Below the pieces are notes generated by a model. It worked only from the letters and a program-made list of their open reading frames with translations, had not been told where the DNA came from and searched no databases. This document shows, piece after piece, positions 35,340-45,579 of a DNA stretch of 64,000 nt. Location: NCBI GenBank assembly GCA_964610745.1, contig CAZSYL010000013.1, forward strand, positions 1 through 64,000. The letters run 5' to 3'. Each line of letters starts with the position of its first letter. The first letter of the stretch is position 1. This DNA comes from SHLQ01 sp964610745 (GTDB taxonomy: Bacteria; Actinomycetota; Acidimicrobiia; Acidimicrobiales; SHLQ01). Both the position numbers and the translations under genes were made by a program.

Positions 35340-37832
35340 ATGGCAGTCGATCCAAATCAGTGGACCCAGAAGACCCGTGAGGCCTTCACCGAAGCGCGCG
35401 CTCTCGCCGAGTCGAAGTCGAACCCCGAAATGACTCCCGAACACCTGCTTTCGGCGCTTGTGGGTCAGGCTGATGGCATCGTGCTGCCCATCCTCCAGGC
35501 AATGGGTCGTGAACCGCTCGCCGTCCGCAATGCACTAAGCGACAAGCTCGAGAAGCTTCCAAGCGCGTACGGCAGCGATATTCGTCAATCCAGCGACCTG
35601 ATCACGGCATTTGAAGATGCGGACCAAGTTCGAAAAGACCTCGACGATGACTACCTGTCCACCGAACATCTCCTGTTGGCAATGGCCGACCGACTCGACC
35701 TTGAGCGCAAGGAGGTCCTCGATGCCCTTCGGTCCGTTCGAGGTTCGCACCGAGTCACCTCGCAGAACCCCGAGGAGCAGTACCAGTCGCTCGAGAAGTA
35801 CGCGCGAGACCTCACCGCGGACGCTCGGGCACAAAAGCTCGACCCTGTCATTGGGCGCGACGATGAGATTCGTCGTGTCATCCAGGTCCTGAGTCGTCGT
35901 ACAAAGAACAACCCCGTCCTCATTGGCGAGCCCGGTGTTGGAAAGACTGCGATCGTTGAAGGACTGGCCAATCGGATCGTCGATGGCGACGTCCCCGAAT
36001 CGTTGAAGAACAAGACGGTCATGTCACTCGATCTTGCATCGATGGTCGCCGGCGCCAAGTTCCGCGGTGAGTTCGAAGAACGGTTGAAGGCCGTACTCAA
36101 GGAGATCAACGATGCCGATGGTGAGATCATCACCTTCATCGATGAACTTCACACCGTCGTCGGCGCTGGCGCCGGTGGCGACAGTGCCATGGACGCCGGA
36201 AACATGCTGAAGCCCATGCTTGCGCGCGGCGAGCTTCGTATGGTCGGCGCAACAACACTTGACGAGTTTCGCAAGCACATCGAAAAAGATCCCGCCCTCG
36301 AGCGTCGTTTCCAGCAGGTGCTCGTAGAGCCGCCATCGGTCGAGGACACCATTGCGATCCTTCGCGGTCTTGCCGAGCGCTACGAGGTGCATCACGGCGT
36401 CCGCATCCAGGACGCTGCGCTCGTGAGTGCTGCGGTCCTGTCGGATCGCTATCTGACCGGCCGGTTCCTGCCTGACAAGGCCATCGACCTCGTGGACGAA
36501 GCAGCATCGAAGCTTCGCATCGAGATCGGCTCTGTCCCGACGGAGATCGATGTCGTCGACCGACGTCTTCGACTGCTTGAGATGGAAAAGCTGGCGCTTG
36601 AAAAGGAGAGTGATCGAGCATCGACGGATCGCCTGGTCGAACTCGAGAGCGAATTCGCTGACCTGACGGAGCAACTCAGCGCCATGAAGGTGCACTGGCA
36701 GAGCGAGAAGGACGCAATCGATGAGATTCGGTTGCGCAAGGAGCAGCTCGAACAGCTCCGACTCGACCTCGAACGCGAAGAAGATCTCACGAAGGCAGCC
36801 GAGATCCGCTATGGCTTGATTCCTACGCTCGAAGCCGAGATCGATGAGGCCACCGAACGGCTCAATGAGCTGCAGGGTGGCGGCGAGAACGTCATGTTGA
36901 AAGAAGAGGTAGACGCACAAGATGTCGCCGAGGTCGTCAGTTCTTGGACCGGCGTTCCCATAAGTCGCTTGCTCGAGGGAGAAGTACAGAAGCTCATCCG
37001 TTTGGAAGAGGTCCTTCACGAGCGCGTGATTGGTCAAGATGAGCCGGTCAAGGTGGTCGCGAACGCGATCCGTCGTAGCCGCGCTGGCCTGAGCGACCCA
37101 AACCGCCCTATCGGCAGCTTCTTGTTCCTCGGGCCAACGGGCGTTGGCAAGACCGAACTTGCGCGATCCCTTGCAGACTTTATGTTCGACGATGAACGAG
37201 CCATGATTCGCATCGACATGAGCGAGTACATGGAGAAGCACTCGGTGTCGCGCCTGATCGGTGCGCCACCTGGATATGTGGGATACGACGCTGGAGGACA
37301 GCTCACCGAAGCAGTTCGCCGTCGACCGTATTCGGTCGTGCTTCTCGATGAGGTCGAGAAGGCCCACAGCGACGTCTTCAACGTGCTCCTACAGTTGCTC
37401 GACGATGGCCGTCTCACCGACGGTCAGGGACGCACGGTCGATTTCACCAATGTCGTTCTCATCATGACGTCAAATTTGCCTGGAGACCCTGGCGAGTTCT
37501 TCCGTCCAGAGTTCATCAACCGCATCGATGACATGGTGCGATTCAACGAGCTGACGAGGGAAGACTTGCGCGAAATTGTCGACATCCAGCTCGGCATATT
37601 CTCGTCCCGACTGGAGTCTCGTCACATCGCCCTCGAGGTGTCAGATGCTGCGCGCGATTGGTTGGCCGACGAAGGGTATGACCCTGACTTTGGTGCCCGA
37701 CCTCTCAAGCGTGTGGTCCAGCGCGAGGTTGCAGATGCGTTGGCGGTTCGCCTGCTCGATGGGTCGTTCGTCGAAGATTCGACGGTGCGCGTCGAAGTTT
37801 CTTCAGCGGCAGATTCGCTCGAATTCGTCTAA
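35340..37832 (+). CDS. clpB: ATP-dependent disaggregase ClpB (Hsp100)
   Basis: The 830-residue protein has the Clp N domain (FTEARALAESKSNPEMTPEHLLSALV), AAA-1 (Walker A GEPGVGKT near 197, FIDELHTVVGAG), the middle-domain coiled coil (about 400-525), and AAA-2 (GPTGVGKTELARSL near 598, VVLLDEVEKAHSDVFNVLLQLLDDGRLTDGQGRTVDF). With DnaK it resolubilises aggregates. TAGGAG precedes the start. The HAIR site upstream places it in the HspR regulon. The 159 bases after it contain no recognised feature. Confidence 0.98.
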   Translation: MAVDPNQWTQKTREAFTEARALAESKSNPEMTPEHLLSALVGQADGIVLPILQAMGREPLAVRNALSDKLEKLPSAYGSDIRQSSDLITAFEDADQVRKDLDDDYLSTEHLLLAMADRLDLERKEVLDALRSVRGSHRVTSQNPEEQYQSLEKYARDLTADARAQKLDPVIGRDDEIRRVIQVLSRRTKNNPVLIGEPGVGKTAIVEGLANRIVDGDVPESLKNKTVMSLDLASMVAGAKFRGEFEERLKAVLKEINDADGEIITFIDELHTVVGAGAGGDSAMDAGNMLKPMLARGELRMVGATTLDEFRKHIEKDPALERRFQQVLVEPPSVEDTIAILRGLAERYEVHHGVRIQDAALVSAAVLSDRYLTGRFLPDKAIDLVDEAASKLRIEIGSVPTEIDVVDRRLRLLEMEKLALEKESDRASTDRLVELESEFADLTEQLSAMKVHWQSEKDAIDEIRLRKEQLEQLRLDLEREEDLTKAAEIRYGLIPTLEAEIDEATERLNELQGGGENVMLKEEVDAQDVAEVVSSWTGVPISRLLEGEVQKLIRLEEVLHERVIGQDEPVKVVANAIRRSRAGLSDPNRPIGSFLFLGPTGVGKTELARSLADFMFDDERAMIRIDMSEYMEKHSVSRLIGAPPGYVGYDAGGQLTEAVRRRPYSVVLLDEVEKAHSDVFNVLLQLLDDGRLTDGQGRTVDFTNVVLIMTSNLPGDPGEFFRPEFINRIDDMVRFNELTREDLREIVDIQLGIFSSRLESRHIALEVSDAARDWLADEGYDPDFGARPLKRVVQREVADALAVRLLDGSFVEDSTVRVEVSSAADSLEFV

Positions 37833-37991
37833 AAACCCCGGATTTCAGGCGCGACCGTGCGCGAAATATACGCGACCAGATTTGACTCTCGGTGATTTCC
37901 GCGCGGAGGCTAGAGAACACGTGCAACACGCGCGACTTCTATAACTTCCGATGCGTCGGGAGACCATGGGCGAAAATGGGAAGGTCCTCCA

Positions 37992-39004
37992 ATGAAATCC
38001 TCATCACGACTAGGCCGTAAGAAGGCGGCGGTTGGCTTTGGCGCCATACTGCTCCTTGCGGCCTCGTTGATTACGGTATCCGCGGCGGTCAGTGCGCAGT
38101 CTGGCCCCACGGCCGATTGCTCCAACGACAACGCAATCCAGTTCGGAACTCAGTTCTTCGGATCTGCTGATCTCGGCAACCACCTGCTTTCGAGCGGTCC
38201 TGTCGAGCGCTCGTACGCATACGATCTGGCGCCGGGCGTCTACGAAATCTCGGCTGTTTCCACCGATGGCTATCTCGGGCGTGAGCTCGTGACCCAGGAC
38301 GAAGAGCAGTGGTTTGCACAGTTCCTCGCCGCCGATGGTTCGATCATTGACACCAGCGCGGTTACCGACGATGTACCTGACTTCGTCGAGATCGGCATCT
38401 GGCCCGGAAGCCTTGGTTCGGTGACGATCGATCAGCAGGTAGCGACGGTTCGGATCGTGCACAACGCTCCAGGTGCAACCTCGTCACCAAACTCGGTTCG
38501 TCCGGTTTGCCTCGGTGCCTCGCTGACTGCGGAGATACCAGTGGCGACCTGTGATGCGGTTGAGGCTGCTGACGGTTCGGTTTCTGGTGTTGATTCGGTG
38601 ACCGGTGAGGTTTGTGACCTNNNNNNNNNNNNNNNNNNNNNNNNNNNNNNNNNNNNNNNNNNNNNNNNNNNNNNNNNNNNNNNNNNNNNNNNNNNNNNNN
38701 NNNNNNNNNNNNNNNNNNNNCTGCTGACGGTTCGGTTTCTGGTGTTGATTCGGTGACCGGTGAGGTTTGTGACCTTGGTGGTTCCGATGCTGGGACCTGT
38801 GATGCGGTTGAGGCTGCTGACGGTTCGGTTTCTGGTGTTGATTCGGTGACCGGTGAGGTTTGTGACCTGAGCGATGATCTCCCCGGTGGTGTTCTCGATG
38901 AATCCACGACAAACCCAGATGAGCCGAACACCGAAGTCCTCCAAGACGTGGTGACCGCACCCGTTGCTCAGGTCCAGCCAGGTGATCCAACCTTCACCGG
39001 CTAG
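37992..39004 (+). CDS. Secreted protein with 31-residue Cys-containing tandem repeats
   Basis: The N terminus is a typical signal peptide (KKAAVGFGAILLLAASLITVSAAVSAQ, cut near residue 36). About 150 residues of unassigned beta-rich sequence follow, somewhat like DUF4397 domains (YAYDLAPGVYEISAVSTDG, VATVRIVHNAPGA), then at least three copies of a 31-residue unit from CDAVEAADGS to EVCDL with two cysteines each, and an acidic Pro/Thr end (ending DPTFTG). A 100-N gap (38621-38720) breaks the frame artificially; the sequence after it continues in the correct frame to the stop at 39002-39004. No sorting signal or membrane anchor is seen. Function unknown. Confidence 0.75.
38550..38879 (+). repeat. 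93-bp coding tandem repeat with assembly gap
   Basis: The unit encodes 31 residues beginning CDAVEAADGSVSGVDSV. Two complete copies and one interrupted copy remain; N at 38621-38720 hides an unknown number. Copies are almost identical at the DNA level, suggesting recent expansion. Confidence 0.92.
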
Positions 39005-39031
39005 TCGCTGACTTTCAGACGCCAACCCGGC

Positions 39032-39070
39032 GGGCACCGACTCCACTCGTTGTGACGGGAGTCGGTGCCC
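39032..39070 (+). terminator. Hairpin between the repeat-protein gene and purA
   Basis: A perfect 13-bp inverted repeat (GGGCACCGACTCC and complement) with a 13-base loop lies 28 bases after the stop codon. There is no T-run, so it may be a weak terminator or an RNA-stabilising hairpin. Confidence 0.55.
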
Positions 39071-39139
39071 CGGGTAAGGGTGCAAACGTCGTCTGCCGGT
39101 AAGCTTCGCCAGTCGGATTTTCGACTGAGAGGACTGCCC

Positions 39140-40420
39140 ATGGGCGCAACTGTCATTGTTGGGACACAGTGGGGCGACGAAGGCAAAGGTAAGTTCACCG
39201 ACCTTCTCGCGCGTGACATGTCAACGGTGGTGCGTTTTCAAGGCGGCCACAACGCGGGGCACACCATCGTTGTCGATGGTGAAAGCTTCGCACTACAACT
39301 CGTTCCTTCCGGGGTGCTCTACGACCACATCACGCCAGTTATTGGTAACGGCGTCGTCGTCGATGCGGGCGTGCTCCTCAAGGAGATGGCAATGCTCGAG
39401 TCGAAAGGTGTCGACACGTCGCGCCTTCGTGTGAGCGGCAATGCCCATCTGATCTTTCCGTATCATCAGAGCCTCGATGCGCTGCAGGAACGCCATCTCG
39501 GCAAGAACAAGCTCGGAACCACCAAGCGCGGAATCGGTCCGGCATACGCCGACAAGTCCATGCGAACGGGACTTCGCGTTCAGGACCTCCTCGACGAGAA
39601 AATCTTCCGCGAAAAACTCGGGGTCGTGCTGCACCAGCTCAACCCGGTCATGACGCGTGTCTACAACAAGCTTGGTTTCGACATCGACGAGATCGCATCG
39701 ACGTTCCTCGACGAATACCGACCCAAGATCGAACCACTCGTCACCGACGCTATTTCGCTTGTGCACGAGCGACTCGAAGCCGGTGACGACATCTTGCTCG
39801 AAGGCGCCCAGGCGACCTTCCTCGACCTCGATCACGGCACGTACCCGTACGTGACCTCGTCTAACCCCACCGCCGGTGGCGCTTGCGTCGGCTCCGGTGT
39901 CGGACCTCGCTACATCGACCGTGTCGTCGGCGTTGCCAAGGCGTACATCACGCGTGTGGGAGCAGGTCCTTTTCCAACAGAACTCTTCGATGACGTTGGT
40001 GACCACATCGTCGACGTTGGCCACGAATTTGGGACCAACACCGGCCGGCGTCGTCGCCCGGGATACTTCGATTGTGTGATGATGCGATACGCCCGTCGGG
40101 TCAATTCGCTCTCCGAGCTCGGTGTGACCAAACTCGATGTGCTTGACGACCTGGACGAGATCAAAGTTTGCGTTGCCTATGAACACGAAGGGCAGCGTCT
40201 CGAGGACTTTCCGTACCACCAGACAGTGCTCCATCAGGTCAAACCGGTCTACGAGACCCTTCCTGGTTGGAAGACCGACCTCACCGGCATCACCGATAAG
40301 TCCGACCTTCCAACAGCAGCCTCGGACTACCTCAGTTTCATCGAAGAGCAATGTGGCATGCCGGTCAAGCTCGTTGGAGTGGGACCGGGTCGCAAGCAGG
40401 TGCTCGACTTCGCTGCGTAG
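39140..40420 (+). CDS. purA: Adenylosuccinate synthetase
   Basis: The 426-residue enzyme makes adenylosuccinate from IMP, aspartate and GTP. Hallmarks: VIVGTQWGDEGKGK, FQGGHNAGHTIV, GTTKRGIGPAYADKSMRTGLRV, LLEGAQATFLDLDHGTYPYVTSSNPTAGGA, and NTGRRRRPGYFD. The start is the ATG preceded by GAGAGG; an upstream in-frame GTG at 39065 overlaps the hairpin and is unlikely. Confidence 0.98.
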   Translation: MGATVIVGTQWGDEGKGKFTDLLARDMSTVVRFQGGHNAGHTIVVDGESFALQLVPSGVLYDHITPVIGNGVVVDAGVLLKEMAMLESKGVDTSRLRVSGNAHLIFPYHQSLDALQERHLGKNKLGTTKRGIGPAYADKSMRTGLRVQDLLDEKIFREKLGVVLHQLNPVMTRVYNKLGFDIDEIASTFLDEYRPKIEPLVTDAISLVHERLEAGDDILLEGAQATFLDLDHGTYPYVTSSNPTAGGACVGSGVGPRYIDRVVGVAKAYITRVGAGPFPTELFDDVGDHIVDVGHEFGTNTGRRRRPGYFDCVMMRYARRVNSLSELGVTKLDVLDDLDEIKVCVAYEHEGQRLEDFPYHQTVLHQVKPVYETLPGWKTDLTGITDKSDLPTAASDYLSFIEEQCGMPVKLVGVGPGRKQVLDFAA

Positions 40421-40469
40421 CGGAGCGGGCTTTGCGAAGTAGGTTCGGTTTGATGAACAAGGTTCTCTC

Positions 40470-41693
40470 ATGAGCAGAGTGGTCGTTGTTGGCTCAGGTG
40501 GACGCGAGCATGCTCTGGCAGATGTGCTTGCCCGCACCGCGACCGAAGTCCTGGTGACTCCTGGCAACCCCGGGATTCCCGGATCGATCGATACCCCAGC
40601 GACTGAACTGGATGCCGATCTGTTTGTGATCGGTCCAGAAGTTCCGCTGGTGGACGGTTTGGCCGACGAGCTTCGAGCCCAGGGGAAGTTGGTCTTTGGT
40701 CCGGGTGCCGATGGCGCTCAACTCGAAGGTAGCAAGTCCTATATGAAGGAACTCCTGGTTGCGGCCGGGGTACCGACCGCTCGCCACGGTTCCTTTTCCG
40801 AGGTCGAGCCAGCCCTTGAGTTTCTGGCAGAAATGTCGGCTCCTTTTGTCCTCAAGACCGATGGGCTTGCTGCGGGTAAAGGCGTGTTGGTCACCGACAG
40901 CCGCGAGCGCGCAGAAGCCGCGGTTCACGAATACCTGTCCGGTGAAGCCTTTGGCGCTGCCGGCGCAACGCTCGTGATCGAAGAAGGTCTTGTTGGCCCG
41001 GAAGTCTCGGTCTTTGCAATCTGCGATGGAACGAAAGCCGTTGCGCTCTCGCCCGCACAGGATCACAAGCGGGTGTTTGATGGCGACCTCGGCCCAAACA
41101 CCGGAGGCATGGGGGCCTATACCCCGCTGGAGTGGGCTGACCCCGATCTCGTCGACGTGGTCATGCGCGAGCACATCGAGCCGACACTCGCCGAGCTCAC
41201 GAGGCGGGGAATCGACTACCGCGGTGTGCTTTTCGCGGGGTTGATGCTCACGAACGACGGCCCAAAGATGCTCGAATACAACGTGCGGTTCGGTGATCCC
41301 GAAACACAGGTCGTGCTACCGCGTATCGAGTCCGATCTCGTCGAACTCCTCAGCCAGGCGGCCGCAGGAAGTATCACCTCAACACCAACGTTCTCCACCG
41401 ATGCGCTGGCAATCGTCGTGTTGGCGAGCGAGGGTTATCCCGCGACCCCACGAACTGGCGATGTCATCGGCGGTCTCGACGCAGCTCGCGGCCTCGAGGG
41501 CGTGTCGGTCTACACCGCTGGTGTGAAAGCAAACGATAAGGGTGAACTGCTCACTGGCGGCGGGCGTGTACTGAACGTTGTTGGACGTGGGGCAACGATC
41601 GACGCAGCGGTTGATGCTGCGTACGCCGGCGTCGCGCAGATCTCATGGCCCGGCATGCACTATCGATCAGATATCGCCAAACAGGCCATCTAG
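40470..41693 (+). CDS. purD: Phosphoribosylamine-glycine ligase
   Basis: The 407-residue ATP-grasp GAR synthetase shows VVGSGGREHALA, VTPGNPGIPG, GPGADGAQLEGSKSYMKELLVAAGVPTA, VLKTDGLAAGKGVLV, DHKRVFDGDLGPNTGGMGAYTP and YNVRFGDPETQVVLPR. It ligates glycine to phosphoribosylamine. Followed by purB after 14 bases. Confidence 0.98.
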   Translation: MSRVVVVGSGGREHALADVLARTATEVLVTPGNPGIPGSIDTPATELDADLFVIGPEVPLVDGLADELRAQGKLVFGPGADGAQLEGSKSYMKELLVAAGVPTARHGSFSEVEPALEFLAEMSAPFVLKTDGLAAGKGVLVTDSRERAEAAVHEYLSGEAFGAAGATLVIEEGLVGPEVSVFAICDGTKAVALSPAQDHKRVFDGDLGPNTGGMGAYTPLEWADPDLVDVVMREHIEPTLAELTRRGIDYRGVLFAGLMLTNDGPKMLEYNVRFGDPETQVVLPRIESDLVELLSQAAAGSITSTPTFSTDALAIVVLASEGYPATPRTGDVIGGLDAARGLEGVSVYTAGVKANDKGELLTGGGRVLNVVGRGATIDAAVDAAYAGVAQISWPGMHYRSDIAKQAI

Positions 41694-41707
41694 TTCAGGA
41701 GACATCA

Positions 41708-43129
41708 GTGAGCACCATCGGCAATGTTCTTGCAGGGCGCTACGCCAGCACCGAAATGGTCGGCATCTGGTCACCAGAAGCCAAGATCGTGCTTGAACGT
41801 CAACTCTGGATAGCGGTGCTTCGTGCACAAGGCGAACTCGACGTCGATGTGCCGGCAGGCGTAGTCGAAGCGTACGAGGCGGTGATCGATCAGGTGGACC
41901 TTTCGTCCATTGCCGAGCGCGAACTCGTTACCCGTCACGACGTGAAGGCTCGAATAGAAGAGTTCAACGCGCTCTCGGGCCATGAGCACATCCACAAAGC
42001 AATGACGTCGCGCGATCTCACCGAGAACGTCGAACAGCTGCAGATTCGCCGAGGTCTTGAGTTGGTCCGTGATCGCATCGTCGCCACGCTGGCTCGCCTG
42101 ACCGAGCGAGCTGTGGAGTATTCCGATGTGGCGATGGCCGGTCGAAGCCACAACGTTGCGGCGCAGGTCACCACGCTCGGCAAGCGGTTTGCTTCAGCCG
42201 CAGAAGAACTACTTCAGGCGCACTCACGCGTAGATGAACTGATTCGCAGGTATCCGCTTCGTGGCATCAAAGGTCCCATGGGAACCCAGCAGGATCTTCT
42301 CGACCTGCTCGGCGACCCAAGCACGGTCGCCGAACTCGAAAGGCGCGTTGCTGTACACCTTGGATTTGAGGCATCGCTCGACAGTGTCGGTCAGGTCTAC
42401 CCACGTTCACTCGACTTCGATGTGGTGTCGGCACTCCTACAGGTGTGTTCTGGTCCGGCGAGCTTCAGCAACACCGTGCGGCTCATGGCGGGCCAAGAAC
42501 TCGTGACCGAAGGCTTCAAGGCCGGGCAGGTCGGTTCATCGGCGATGCCTCACAAGATGAACGCGCGCTCATCTGAACGAGTCGTCGGCTTTCAGGCCAT
42601 CCTGCGCGGTCACGTCACGATGATTGGATCACTTGCCGGTGATCAATGGAACGAAGGCGACGTCAGTTGTTCGGTCGTTCGACGCGTGGCTATGCCCGAT
42701 GCGTTTCTCGCGATCGATGGCATGTTCGAAACGTTCCTGACCATCCTTGACGAGTTCGGTGCTTTTCCCGCCGTCATCGACCGCGAACTCGAGCGCTACC
42801 TGCCGTTTCTCTCGACGACCAAACTTCTGATCGCTGCGGTCAAGGCAGGTGTGGGACGAGAACAAGCTCACGAGGTAATCAAAGAACATGCCGTGGCGGT
42901 TGCGCTCGACATGCGTGAGCGGGGACTGAGTAATAACGACTTGCTCAGCCGCCTCGACGCCGACGAACGGTTTCCGGTCGATCCAAGCGAACTTGACGCT
43001 GCAATCTCCGACCCGATCAGCCTTGCGGGGCTGGCTCAGGCTCAGGTGGCCGCCATCGTGCAACGGGTGACGACGCTTGTCGAGGCAAGCCCCGACGCTG
43101 CGGGTTACAAACCGGGTGACATTCTCTGA
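41708..43129 (+). CDS. purB: Adenylosuccinate lyase
   Basis: The 473-residue fumarase-superfamily enzyme has HDVKARIEEFNALSGHEHIHKAMTSRDLTEN and the signature GSSAMPHKMNARSSERV. It acts twice in purine synthesis: on SAICAR and on adenylosuccinate. The start is GTG with CAGGAG 6 bases upstream. Confidence 0.96.
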   Translation: MSTIGNVLAGRYASTEMVGIWSPEAKIVLERQLWIAVLRAQGELDVDVPAGVVEAYEAVIDQVDLSSIAERELVTRHDVKARIEEFNALSGHEHIHKAMTSRDLTENVEQLQIRRGLELVRDRIVATLARLTERAVEYSDVAMAGRSHNVAAQVTTLGKRFASAAEELLQAHSRVDELIRRYPLRGIKGPMGTQQDLLDLLGDPSTVAELERRVAVHLGFEASLDSVGQVYPRSLDFDVVSALLQVCSGPASFSNTVRLMAGQELVTEGFKAGQVGSSAMPHKMNARSSERVVGFQAILRGHVTMIGSLAGDQWNEGDVSCSVVRRVAMPDAFLAIDGMFETFLTILDEFGAFPAVIDRELERYLPFLSTTKLLIAAVKAGVGREQAHEVIKEHAVAVALDMRERGLSNNDLLSRLDADERFPVDPSELDAAISDPISLAGLAQAQVAAIVQRVTTLVEASPDAAGYKPGDIL

Positions 43130-43155
43130 GCGGTCTCTGAATCAGGCCGGGTCAC

Positions 43156-45447
43156 CTATGCAGGTTGGTGGCTAGAAGCGGGCTCCATGGGTTGAAGCGG
43201 GGCGGCTTCAGGGTCTGGATGTGTGGAGTTGGTGAATTCGGGGTGTACCGAGTCGAAGAGTTGCACGACCACTTCGGCGGACATTGGCTTGGCCAGGCCG
43301 AACCCCTGGAGGACGTCGCAGTCGACCGATGCAATGAGTTCGAGTTCGGGTCGGGTTTCGATACCTTCGAGAACGACCTGCAATCCAAGGCCCTTCCCCA
43401 GGGCGGCGATGCCCTGAAGCAACTTGAGATGGCCAGCGTCGGTCGCTGCAGCAGCGACGAAGCTGCGGTCGACCTTGATTTCGTCGATCTGGAGTTGATG
43501 CAGGTAACTCAGTGACGAATAGCCGGTGCCAAAGTCATCGATCGAGACGAGCACTCCCATCTCCGAAAGTTGAGCGAGCACGGAGCGATGAGCTGGACTT
43601 TCGTCGGAGAGCAGCACGCTCTCGGTGACCTCGATCTTGATCTTGTCGCGAGCCGCTGGATAACGGTCGAGCAATCGGGCGAGAAATGGAACGAAGTTTG
43701 GTTCGTTCAGGTGAATTGCCGAGATGTTGGTCGCGATCGTCGGAACGTGGTTCGTCGTTTCTGACCACTCGGTGATCGTTTTGCAGACGTGCTCGAGTGC
43801 CCATTCGCCGAGTGCTGGAATCAAGCCCGACCCCTCGGCGATCGGTATGAACTCACTCGGACCGACGATCCCGAACTTGCTGTTATCCCATCGGGCCAGC
43901 GCTTCGACTGAACAGACTTGACCCATTCGATCGAACAGGGGTTGAAATGCCATCTCGAGTGATTTCGAGTCAATGGCTGTTCGAAGCTCGGGTAGCAATT
44001 GCATCTGGCGACAGAAGGCATCGGACATGTGGGGTTCGTAGATTGCGAAGGTGCCGCGGAGCTTTCGTTTTGCTTCGTACAAAGCAAGATCCGCCTTTGC
44101 CATCAGGTCTTCCTGATCGTGGCTATCGCGTGGCGCCAGTGCAATGCCGGCGGTAATTGCGATTCGAGCTTCGCCAGCTCGTGTCTTCGCGGTATAGCTA
44201 CCCACTGAACAAACTCGAGCGGCGAGTTCGTCGATGAGATCCTCAACATGTTGGTCGGGCGCCGAGAGGAGAGCGAACTCATCGCCGCCAAGTCGTGCGA
44301 AGAACTCACCAGGAGCGAGAACGTCGTTGATCCGCTCGGCGAACGAAACCAATAGTTCATCTCCGGCGAGATGACCCAGACTGTCATTGATTCTTTTGAA
44401 ACCGTCCAGATCCAGGATCAGTAGAGCAAACGGTTCGTTGTTGTCTCCTGCAGCGGACTCGCCGGCGTTCTCGAAATTTGTGAGTCGACGGGAAACCTCG
44501 GCAATGAAGGCGGCGCGGTTCGGGATGTCGGTGAGGGGGTCGTGCGATGCCTCATGTTCGAGTTGGGAGCGCAGTTCGGCAACGCTGCCGAGGCTGCGTG
44601 CCAGAGCGCCGATCTCATCGTCCCGATTCGACAAGTCGGTCGACTCTTGATCGATGCGTTCTGAGAGCCCCAATCCTGTTTCACTCGAACCGAGCTGATT
44701 CGCGAACTGGATGAGTCGATAGAGCGGTCGAGAAATCCAGAACAACGAAGCGATCGAGAAGCTCAGAATGACGACGATCAACAGGACGGTCAGGGTGAGT
44801 GCGCTGCCGTCGATCTCTGAGTTGAGGCGTTCGACATCCTCCACAAAGCCGACATCCACCGCGAGGATGCCGACAACCGCGTCCGTCTGATCGATGAGCG
44901 GCGTGAGATAGGCAAAGCGATTTCTATCACCAACAGGAACACTACCGATGAAGGTTTCTCCGTTCGATACGTCTTCGAACGCTGGGTGTCGGTCGCCGAT
45001 CAGCCCGGGTTCGACCATCGTGTCGCCCATACGGTCACCGGTGTCGGTACGAAAGCTGGTCGCGATTCGGTCGAAGCTTCCCGTCTCATCGTTGAGGCGA
45101 AAAATGTTGGAAGCTCCTTCGTTCGCTCCGCTAATCGCGTCGACGACCGAGTTCCATGTTTCGTCGGGCTCCAACCGGCTTGAATCGACCGTCAGGCTCT
45201 GCGGAAGGTTCTCTCCGTCCCTTTGAATGACGACGTCATCGATATGAGCCATGAAGATCGCAGCGCCCGCGCGCGCGGCTCGATCGATTCGGGTGGAAGC
45301 CTGCTCCTCGTTGATTTCGTGGATGTGGTTCAACCCAAAAACAGCCAAAGCAATGAGAGACGCTGCCGCGGCCAGGAATGAGTACAACGGCATGCGGGCG
45401 CCGAGCATCCACGAGCGTCCACTTCCGCTGTCCAAGCGGTCGGTCAT
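43156..45447 (-). CDS. Membrane GGDEF-EAL protein (c-di-GMP turnover)
   Basis: The 763-residue protein has a membrane helix (about 20-42), a ~165-residue extracytoplasmic sensor region resembling a Cache domain (YLTPLIDQTDAVVGILAVDVGF), a second helix (about 212-232), a HAMP-like stretch, a GGDEF domain with intact GGDEF (near 388; LDLDGFKRINDSLGHLAGDELL) and an EAL domain with intact VEALARW (near 511), EVTES, DDFGTGYSSLSYL and KVDRSF. Both diguanylate cyclase and phosphodiesterase activities are possible. It lies on the opposite strand between purB and purC and has its own ribosome site (GAGGAG). Confidence 0.95.
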   Translation of the reverse strand: MTDRLDSGSGRSWMLGARMPLYSFLAAAASLIALAVFGLNHIHEINEEQASTRIDRAARAGAAIFMAHIDDVVIQRDGENLPQSLTVDSSRLEPDETWNSVVDAISGANEGASNIFRLNDETGSFDRIATSFRTDTGDRMGDTMVEPGLIGDRHPAFEDVSNGETFIGSVPVGDRNRFAYLTPLIDQTDAVVGILAVDVGFVEDVERLNSEIDGSALTLTVLLIVVILSFSIASLFWISRPLYRLIQFANQLGSSETGLGLSERIDQESTDLSNRDDEIGALARSLGSVAELRSQLEHEASHDPLTDIPNRAAFIAEVSRRLTNFENAGESAAGDNNEPFALLILDLDGFKRINDSLGHLAGDELLVSFAERINDVLAPGEFFARLGGDEFALLSAPDQHVEDLIDELAARVCSVGSYTAKTRAGEARIAITAGIALAPRDSHDQEDLMAKADLALYEAKRKLRGTFAIYEPHMSDAFCRQMQLLPELRTAIDSKSLEMAFQPLFDRMGQVCSVEALARWDNSKFGIVGPSEFIPIAEGSGLIPALGEWALEHVCKTITEWSETTNHVPTIATNISAIHLNEPNFVPFLARLLDRYPAARDKIKIEVTESVLLSDESPAHRSVLAQLSEMGVLVSIDDFGTGYSSLSYLHQLQIDEIKVDRSFVAAAATDAGHLKLLQGIAALGKGLGLQVVLEGIETRPELELIASVDCDVLQGFGLAKPMSAEVVVQLFDSVHPEFTNSTHPDPEAAPLQPMEPASSHQPA

Positions 45448-45566
45448 GGCCGCGATCTCCTCATTCCTTTGTCTAACAGCCGTTTGATCGGTGCAGATTC
45501 ACCTGAACTTGAGTGAGCCAAATGAGATGTTTTTAGGTGCGTTGGGCATCTCTGGATACCGGGCAA

Positions 45567-45572
45567 TAACTT
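45567..45572 (+). promoter_or_regulatory. Putative -10 box for a leaderless transcript (purC)
   Basis: TAACTT lies 7 bases before the GTG start at 45580. Confidence 0.4.
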
Positions 45573-45579
45573 CGGAAGA

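Noticed and set aside
37833..37991. Riboswitch before the secreted repeat gene
   Set aside because: I looked for c-di-AMP (ydaO) and other known riboswitch cores, given the cell-wall-like gene, and found no matching motif.
38621..39004. Apparent frameshift in the secreted repeat protein
   Set aside because: The break occurs only because the gap is written as exactly 100 N; the repeat continues in a consistent frame on the far side.
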